Below are positions 1 to 4,540 of a stretch of DNA of 6,964 bases, in pieces. The DNA is from an uncultured Fretibacterium sp. (GTDB lineage: Bacteria > Synergistota > Synergistia > Synergistales > Aminobacteriaceae). The position numbers and the translations under genes are program-made. The first letter of the stretch is position 1, and each line of letters opens with the position of its first letter. The stretch spans positions 1 through 6,964 of the forward strand of contig NZ_CALIAA010000279.1 in NCBI RefSeq assembly GCF_938040765.1, read 5' to 3'. The notes beneath the pieces were generated by a model that saw nothing but the letters and a program-made list of their open reading frames with translations, made no database searches and was not told the origin of the DNA.

Positions 1-1
1 A

Positions 2-30
2 TTTCCCCCAAGTTTCAATCCTGATATAAT
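2..30 (+). promoter_or_regulatory. Extended -10 sigma-70 promoter for the aldo/keto reductase gene
   Basis: A perfect TATAAT lies at 25-30. It is preceded by TG at 22-23 with one intervening base, which is the extended -10 consensus. The hexamer 17 bp upstream (TTTCCC, 2-7) is a poor -35, as is often tolerated with an extended -10. Transcription would start near 37, giving a leader of about 28 nt to the ATG at 65. A purine run GGGGG (53-57) sits 7 nt before that ATG and serves as the ribosome binding site. The window starts at base 1, so anything further upstream cannot be judged. Confidence 0.7.
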
Positions 31-64
31 ACGCGGAATTAAATCGCTCGATGGGGGTGTTTCG

Positions 65-1210
65 ATGCTTTACAGGACGATTCCGGCCGTCGGAAAGGAG
101 CTCTCGATCCTGGGCTTCGGGTGTATGCGCCTGCCCGTAACCGCCGGGGGAGGAATCGACGAGCCCGCAGCCGAGCGGCTGATGCGCGCCGCCTTCGACG
201 GCGGCATCAATTATTTCGACACCGCCTGGCCCTATCACGAGGGCAAGTGCGAGGAGTTCGTCGGCCGCGCCATCAAGGGGTACCGGGACAGGATCACGCT
301 GGCGACGAAACTTCCCGTATGGCTGGTGCACGAACCGAAGGACATGGACGATTTTCTGGAGAAACAGCTGGGTTTTCTGCGCACGGACCATGTGGACCTC
401 TATCTGCTCCACTCCCTGAGTGCGGCCCGCTGGCGAAAGATGACGGAGATGGGCGCGCTCGAGTTCATGGAACGGGCCAAAGCCTCGGGAAAGATACGGC
501 ACATCGCCTTTTCCTTCCACGACGGCCTCGATACCTTCCGAACGATCGTGGACGCCTACCACTGGGACATGTGCCAGATCCAATACAACCTTCTGGACCG
601 GAACTTTCAGGCGGGGGCGGCGGGATTGGAGTACGCGGCAGCAAAGGGAATCGGCGTCGTGGTGATGGAGCCGCTGAAGGGCGGAAACATCAGTCTGCCC
701 GTCCCCGAATCGCTCCGGGACGAGGCCCGGGAGGCCGGGTACGCCTCCCCCAACCTCGCGGACCTGGGGCTGCGCTGGGTCTGGGACCATCCCGGGGTCT
801 CCGTGGTGCTGAGCGGTATGACCACGCCGGAGCAGCTCTCCCAGAACCTGGCCAGCGCCGACCGGGGACGGCCGGGCGGGCTGTCCGATGCGCAGCGCCG
901 TTTCGCGGACCGGGTATGGAAATTTTTCTCCGACCGCATGAGGGTCCCCTGCACGGCCTGCGCCTACTGCAAGCCCTGCCCGCAGGGCGTGGACATCCCC
1001 CAGTGCTTCACGAACCTGAACACTGCGGCGATATCCGGCAACTGGGAGCTCCAGGGGCGAAACTATCGCTATGTCCTGGCCCCGGACCGGGACGGCAAGC
1101 GCGCATCGGCCTGCGTCAGCTGCGGGGCCTGCGTGCCGAAGTGTCCCCAGGGCATCCCGATACCGGAGAAGCTCCGGGAGGTGGCCGAGGCTTTCGAACT
1201 GGGAGAATGA
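65..1210 (+). CDS. Aldo/keto reductase with C-terminal 4Fe-4S ferredoxin-like domain
   Basis: A 381-residue cytoplasmic oxidoreductase. Residues 1-285 form the aldo/keto reductase TIM barrel. The catalytic tetrad is visible as Asp52 and Tyr57 (FDTAWPYH), Lys82 (ATKLP) and His116 (LYLLH). Residues 294-365 carry two cysteine clusters. The first has Cys296, 299, 302 and 305 followed by Pro (CxxCxxCxxCP). The second has Cys350, 353, 356 and 360 (CxxCxxCxxxCP), the classic 4Fe-4S ferredoxin pattern; Cys314 is an extra. This fused arrangement is a well-known anaerobe subfamily annotated 'aldo/keto reductase, 4Fe-4S binding'; its physiological substrate is generally unknown. The barrel would use NAD(P)H and the cluster domain suggests electron exchange with a ferredoxin-like partner, which is inference. 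The ATG at 65 has GGGGG 7 nt upstream and the protein begins at the usual family start. The symporter gene follows 76 bp later with no terminator between, so co-transcription is possible. Confidence 0.93.
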   Translation: MLYRTIPAVGKELSILGFGCMRLPVTAGGGIDEPAAERLMRAAFDGGINYFDTAWPYHEGKCEEFVGRAIKGYRDRITLATKLPVWLVHEPKDMDDFLEKQLGFLRTDHVDLYLLHSLSAARWRKMTEMGALEFMERAKASGKIRHIAFSFHDGLDTFRTIVDAYHWDMCQIQYNLLDRNFQAGAAGLEYAAAKGIGVVVMEPLKGGNISLPVPESLRDEAREAGYASPNLADLGLRWVWDHPGVSVVLSGMTTPEQLSQNLASADRGRPGGLSDAQRRFADRVWKFFSDRMRVPCTACAYCKPCPQGVDIPQCFTNLNTAAISGNWELQGRNYRYVLAPDRDGKRASACVSCGACVPKCPQGIPIPEKLREVAEAFELGE

Positions 1211-1286
1211 CCTATCCGGGGGCGGCACGCCTCGTGGTTTGGGGATTCCTTATTCCAACTGAAAAACTGAAAAGGGGATGCGGCGG

Positions 1287-2669
1287 ATGGAGGAGAAACG
1301 CAACAGAGAATCGCTGGGGAGCCGGATGGGGTTCATCTTCCTGTCGGCGGGGTGTGCCATAGGATTGGGAAACGTGTGGCGCTTCCCCTATATCACGGGG
1401 CGATACGGCGGCGCTGCCTTCGTTCTGCTCTACCTGCTCTTCCTGGTCCTTCTGGCGATGCCCATCATGGTCATGGAGTTCGCGGTCGGAAGGGCTTCGC
1501 GACAGGCCGTTGCGGGCTCCTTCAAGGTACTCGAGCCCAGGGGGAGCCGATGGTCGGTCTTCGGCTATCTCGCGATGGCCGGGAACTACATCCTGATGAT
1601 GTTCTACACCACGGTAACGGGCTGGATGCTGGCCTACACCTGGTATGCCGCGACGGGCGGCCTGGAGGCGCTCTCGCCCGAGGCGATCGGAGCCTGTTTT
1701 GGGGCCATGCTGGGAAACCCGTGGACCCTGAGCTTCTGGCTCCTCCTGACGGTCCTGATCGGGTCGGCCATCTGCTACATCGGCCTTCGCTCGGGCGTCG
1801 AGCGCATCACCAAGATTATGATGTGCGGGCTCCTGCTCATCATGATAGCCCTGGCCGTCCGGTCCGTGACCCTGCCCGGGGCGGAGAAGGGCCTGGACTT
1901 CTACCTGAAGCCGAATTTTGAAAACCTCGTGGCGAACGGGCTTTGGAACAGCGTCTACGCCGCCATGGGGCAGGCGTTCTTCACCCTCAGCCTGGGCATC
2001 GGCAGCATGGCGATCTTCGGCAGCTACATCGGCCGCGACCGCTCCCTGACGGGCGAGTCGATCATCATCACGGCGCTCGACACCATCGTCGCCATCACGG
2101 CGGGCCTGATCATCTTCCCGGCCTGCTTCGCCTACGGCGTCAGCCCGGACGCCGGGCCGGGGCTGATCTTCGTGACGCTGCCCAACATGTTCAACCACAT
2201 GCCGCAGGGCCGTCTCTGGAGCGCCCTGTTCTTCCTGTTCATGAGCTTCGCGGCCATGTCCACGGTCGTCGCGGTGTTCGAGCACCTTATCGCCAACTCC
2301 ATGGACCTGCTGGGCTGGAGCCGGAAGAAGGCCAGTACGTTCAACTTCTTCGCCATCTTCATCCTCTCCCTGCCCTGCGTCCTGGGCTTCAACGTCTGGT
2401 CGCACGTCGCGCCCCTGGGGAAGGGGACGATCATCCTGGACCTGGAGGACTTCATCGTCAGCAACAACCTGCTGCCCCTGGGCTCCATCGTGTACCTGCT
2501 GTTCTGCACCACGCGCTACGGCTGGGGATGGGACAACTTCATCGCCGAGGCCGACGCGGGGCACGGCCTCAAGTTCCCCCATGCGCTGCGCGGCTATCTG
2601 GTCTACGTCGTGCCGGCGATCATGCTCGTGATCTTCGCGTTCGGCTATTACGAGAAATTTTTCAAATAG
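1287..2669 (+). CDS. Neurotransmitter:sodium symporter (SNF/NSS) family transporter
   Basis: A 460-residue inner-membrane protein of the LeuT-fold NSS family, which imports amino acids or related amines with Na+. The family signature is in TM1: AGCAIGLGNVWRFPY at residues 21-35, the unwound substrate/Na+ site helix. TM6 (about 217-248) has GQAFFTLSLGIGS, the second unwound helix. TM8 (about 311-337) has the Ser-Thr pair 325-326 expected at the Na2 site. TM3 carries Tyr107 in the region of the family's substrate-site tyrosine. Asp265 in TM7 lies near the position where chloride-independent bacterial members carry an acidic residue, so Cl- independence is plausible. I count 11 helices, as in MhsT-like bacterial members, not 12 as in LeuT. 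An in-frame ATG at 1278 would give 463 residues, but AAAAGGGG (1270-1277) abuts it. The same sequence lies 9 nt before the ATG at 1287, which is preferred. The substrate cannot be read from sequence; an amino acid suits a fermentative host. Confidence 0.93.
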   Translation: MEEKRNRESLGSRMGFIFLSAGCAIGLGNVWRFPYITGRYGGAAFVLLYLLFLVLLAMPIMVMEFAVGRASRQAVAGSFKVLEPRGSRWSVFGYLAMAGNYILMMFYTTVTGWMLAYTWYAATGGLEALSPEAIGACFGAMLGNPWTLSFWLLLTVLIGSAICYIGLRSGVERITKIMMCGLLLIMIALAVRSVTLPGAEKGLDFYLKPNFENLVANGLWNSVYAAMGQAFFTLSLGIGSMAIFGSYIGRDRSLTGESIIITALDTIVAITAGLIIFPACFAYGVSPDAGPGLIFVTLPNMFNHMPQGRLWSALFFLFMSFAAMSTVVAVFEHLIANSMDLLGWSRKKASTFNFFAIFILSLPCVLGFNVWSHVAPLGKGTIILDLEDFIVSNNLLPLGSIVYLLFCTTRYGWGWDNFIAEADAGHGLKFPHALRGYLVYVVPAIMLVIFAFGYYEKFFK

Positions 2670-2697
2670 GCGGAGGGGATCCACTCACCGAAAGGGC

Positions 2698-2729
2698 CGG
2701 GGGCGGACTGCGTCGTCCGTCCCCGTTTT
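2698..2729 (+). terminator. Rho-independent terminator after the symporter gene
   Basis: An 11-bp stem pairs 2698-2708 (CGGGGGCGGAC) with 2715-2725 (GTCCGTCCCCG). It has a single G-U pair (2703/2720) and a 6-nt loop, and is followed at once by TTTT (2726-2729). It starts 28 nt after the stop codon. It separates the reductase/symporter unit from the methyltransferase gene, which therefore needs its own promoter. Confidence 0.85.
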
Positions 2730-2757
2730 CGTCCTCATGGAGGGGGGGCCCGGGGAG

Positions 2758-2763
2758 TATGAT
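2758..2763 (+). promoter_or_regulatory. Possible -10 element for the RNA methyltransferase gene
   Basis: TATGAT matches the -10 consensus at five of six positions. It lies 46 bp before the ATG at 2810, just downstream of the terminator, where a promoter is needed. No convincing -35 hexamer is present 16-18 bp upstream and there is no TGn extension, so this is a tentative call. Confidence 0.3.
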
Positions 2764-2809
2764 AGTCGCAGGGGCGGATACGTAAGGCAAGAGCGAAGAA
2801 TTTGTCACA

Positions 2810-4228
2810 ATGGGGGTTTTGCGGGTGGAACGTTCGGTACGGTCGGGGTCTTCGCAATCGAGGTATTCTCAATCAAGATCTTCTCAAGCAAATCCTGCGG
2901 GGGAAAGGCTGCGGCTCGAGATTGCGGGGCTGTCGAGCGATGGAAGCGGCATCGCTCGCACGGACCGCGGGGTGGTGTTCGTGGCGGGGGCGCTGCCGGG
3001 GGAGCTCGTGGAGGCGGAGCTGGTGAAGCGACGCAAGGATTTCGCCCTCGCGCGGACCGTGTCCGTGGTGCGCCCGTCGCCGGGGCGGACCGCCCCGCGA
3101 TGTTCCGCCTTCGGTCAGTGCGGGGGCTGCCAGCTCCAGCATGCGGACTATCCGCTCCAGCTCTCCCTCAAGGCGGGGCTCGTCCGGGACGCCATGACGC
3201 GCCTCGGAGGCTTCGCCCCGGAGCTATTCGAGAACTTGGAGTGCGTGCCCTCCCCCCTGCCCTGGGGATACCGCAACAAGGCCTCCTTTCCCGTGCAGTC
3301 CCTTCGGGGCCGGATCGTCACGGGGTTCTATCACGCGGGCAGCCATCGGCTGATTCCGATCAAGACCTGCCCCGTCAACGCCGCCCCCCTGAACGCGCTC
3401 TATGGGGCCGTTCTGAAGGGACTGCCCTCCCTGCCCTTCGGCGGTTACGACGAGACGACACACGAGGGCAAGCTGCGGCACCTCGTGATGCGCTCCGGGT
3501 TCCATACCGGCCAGACGCTGCTCTCCTTCGTCCTCAACGGGCGCCTCGCGGCCAAAAGCATCAAGGCGCTGGTCGCCGTGGGGGCAGCGGGCCGCCCCTC
3601 CACCCTGACGCTGAACCACAACTCCAGGCCGGGAAACGTCATCCTGGGAACGCATACCGAGCCCCTGATCGGGTCCGGCCGGATTGCAGAGCGGCTGGAC
3701 GAATGGACGCTCGAGTTCGACACCACGTCCTTCTTCCAGGTCAACACGGGACAGGCGGAACAGCTCTTTCGGTACGCGGCCGAGCAGGTGCGGGGGACGG
3801 ACGTGCTGGAGCTCTACAGCGGCGTGGGGTCCCTGACCTGTTTCCTGGCGTCGCGGGCGTGCGGGGCGCGCGTGACGGCGGTGGAGGAGTGGCGCAGCGC
3901 CGTCGCGATGGCGGAGCGGAACATGAGGGCCAACGGCCTGGAGGCGCGCCTCCTCTGCGCCCGCGCCGAGGAGGCGGTGGGGGACCTTCGCGGCTCCTAC
4001 GGCACCGTGGTCGTCGACCCGCCCCGAGACGGCTGCGACCGCGCGGTTCTGGAGGCGATCCACGCCTTCCGGGCGCCGCGGGTCGTCTACGTCTCCTGCA
4101 ATCCCGCGACCCTGGCCCGCGACGCGCGGATACTGGCCGGGCACGGCTACCGCCTGACCTCCATCCGTTCCTTCGACATGTTCCCCCAGACGGTGCACGT
4201 GGAGACCGTCGCGGTGCTGGAGCGCTGA
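2810..4228 (+). CDS. rlmD: 23S rRNA (uracil-C5)-methyltransferase, RlmD/TrmA family
   Basis: A 472-residue SAM-dependent RNA m5U methyltransferase. Residues 31-87 form a TRAM RNA-binding domain. Cys98, Cys104, Cys107 (CxxxxxCxxC) and Cys187 (KTCPV) are the four ligands of the RlmD-type 4Fe-4S cluster. Phe309-Gln310 lie in the FFQVN motif, LYSGVG (335-340) is the SAM-binding loop and DPPRDG (403-408) is motif IV. Cys430 in SCNPATLARD is the catalytic nucleophile, and Glu465 in DMFPQTVHVE is the conserved general base. E. coli RlmD makes m5U1939 of 23S rRNA; Firmicute RlmCD also modifies U747. Paralogues are alike, so the exact target is inferred. Residues 14-28 are an odd Ser/Gln/Arg stretch of three pentapeptide units before the TRAM domain. 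No good RBS precedes the ATG at 2810; a GTG at 2825, 8 nt after GGGGG (2812-2816), is a plausible alternative start. No clear terminator follows; the weak 5-bp hairpin at 4249-4261 has no T-run. Confidence 0.92.
   Translation: MGVLRVERSVRSGSSQSRYSQSRSSQANPAGERLRLEIAGLSSDGSGIARTDRGVVFVAGALPGELVEAELVKRRKDFALARTVSVVRPSPGRTAPRCSAFGQCGGCQLQHADYPLQLSLKAGLVRDAMTRLGGFAPELFENLECVPSPLPWGYRNKASFPVQSLRGRIVTGFYHAGSHRLIPIKTCPVNAAPLNALYGAVLKGLPSLPFGGYDETTHEGKLRHLVMRSGFHTGQTLLSFVLNGRLAAKSIKALVAVGAAGRPSTLTLNHNSRPGNVILGTHTEPLIGSGRIAERLDEWTLEFDTTSFFQVNTGQAEQLFRYAAEQVRGTDVLELYSGVGSLTCFLASRACGARVTAVEEWRSAVAMAERNMRANGLEARLLCARAEEAVGDLRGSYGTVVVDPPRDGCDRAVLEAIHAFRAPRVVYVSCNPATLARDARILAGHGYRLTSIRSFDMFPQTVHVETVAVLER
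2849..2893 (+). repeat. Degenerate 15-bp tandem repeat in the methyltransferase N-terminus
   Basis: Three consecutive 15-bp units encode SSQSR, YSQSR and SSQAN. The segment is visibly richer in A and T than its flanks. It lies ahead of the TRAM domain and probably encodes a flexible basic tail, if translation starts upstream of it at 2810 or 2825. Confidence 0.6.
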
Positions 4229-4269
4229 GGGCTTCCCCCCGCGTGATAGGCCCCAAGGGCCGCCATCGA

Positions 4270-4298
4270 TTGACACACCGGCGATAACGACGTAAAGT
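4270..4298 (+). promoter_or_regulatory. Candidate sigma-70 promoter upstream of the LRR gene (distal)
   Basis: A perfect TTGACA (4270-4275) is followed after exactly 17 bp by TAAAGT (4293-4298), which matches the -10 consensus at four positions. The start point would be near 4305. It sits in the non-coding gap after the methyltransferase stop and points to the LRR gene, giving a leader of about 235 nt. Confidence 0.55.
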
Positions 4299-4339
4299 AG
4301 CCCTCGGGCCATGCTCGCTCGAAAATATCGTCAAAGGGG

Positions 4340-4368
4340 TTCAAGGCATGTCAAAATAGTTGTATGAT
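4340..4368 (+). promoter_or_regulatory. Candidate sigma-70 promoter upstream of the LRR gene (proximal)
   Basis: TATGAT (4363-4368, five of six consensus bases) has a weak TTCAAG (4340-4345) 17 bp upstream, in a locally AT-rich stretch. The start point would be near 4375, about 10 nt before the first leader hairpin. Three TCAAA/TCAAG-like motifs at 4331, 4341 and 4351 recur at 10-bp spacing across the -35 region and could be an operator, which is speculative. Whether this or the promoter at 4270 is used cannot be decided from sequence. Confidence 0.45.
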
Positions 4369-4384
4369 AGTTGTGGTGTGGAGA

Positions 4385-4505
4385 TCGGCCAGGCGCAGTA
4401 CGAGCGTCTACATGGGCCGAGGGTACAGGTTCGGCGTTCCGGACGCGGGGCCTCCCTGCGCCCCGGCGGCGTGTTCTCCCCTGTGGGGAGCCCTTCCGGA
4501 CGGAA
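4385..4505 (+). promoter_or_regulatory. Structured 5' leader of the LRR gene, possible cis-regulatory RNA
   Basis: This non-coding stretch folds by eye into a series of hairpins. The first pairs 4385-4396 with 4404-4409 and 4415-4420: 12 bp with one G-U pair, a 7-nt loop and a 5-nt bulge at 4410-4414. Others are 4434-4437 with 4443-4446, 4446-4451 with 4460-4465 (8-nt loop), 4476-4481 with 4485-4490 (CTCCCC/GGGGAG, loop TGT) and 4494-4497 with 4502-4505. The second and third share base 4446, so they compete. CCTCC (4451-4455) can pair with GGAGG of the Shine-Dalgarno (4523-4527). CTTCC (4493-4497) can pair with GGAAG just before the ATG (4536-4540). I recognise no known riboswitch class. In GC-rich DNA some of these pairings are expected by chance. 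Confidence 0.4.
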
Positions 4506-4520
4506 CGCATTGCAAACGGC

Positions 4521-4527
4521 AAGGAGG
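4521..4527 (+). promoter_or_regulatory. Shine-Dalgarno AAGGAGG of the LRR gene
   Basis: This is the strongest ribosome-binding sequence in the window. Its 13-nt distance to the ATG at 4541 is longer than usual, but no better start lies between. A second purine run (AAGGAAG, 4534-4540) directly abuts the ATG. The site supports starting at 4541 rather than at the in-frame ATG at 4364, whose extra 59 residues look non-coding and would bury the signal peptide. Confidence 0.75.
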
Positions 4528-4540
4528 AATTTTAAGGAAG

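Noticed and set aside
1278..1286. ATG at 1278 as the symporter start
   Set aside because: The purine-rich ribosome binding site directly touches this ATG. The ATG at 1287 has proper spacing and gives the usual family N-terminus.
1212..2684. 490-codon open frame on the minus strand opposite the symporter
   Set aside because: Its product is a low-complexity mix rich in Arg, Gln, Asp, Glu and His with no domain. It mirrors the codon pattern of a clear membrane-protein gene in GC-rich DNA, so it is a shadow.
4249..4261. GGCCC-CAA-GGGCC hairpin as terminator of the methyltransferase gene
   Set aside because: The stem is only 5 bp and no T-run follows, so it is not supported as a terminator.
3224..4312. 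362-codon open frame on the minus strand opposite the RNA methyltransferase
   Set aside because: No recognisable motif and an Arg/Gly/Pro-rich composition. The + strand gene has all the catalytic motifs of its family.
4364..4540. N-terminal extension of the LRR protein from the in-frame ATG at 4364
   Set aside because: The ATG at 4364 overlaps the proximal -10 element, the added residues look non-coding, and the extension would place a clear signal peptide 59 residues inside the protein.
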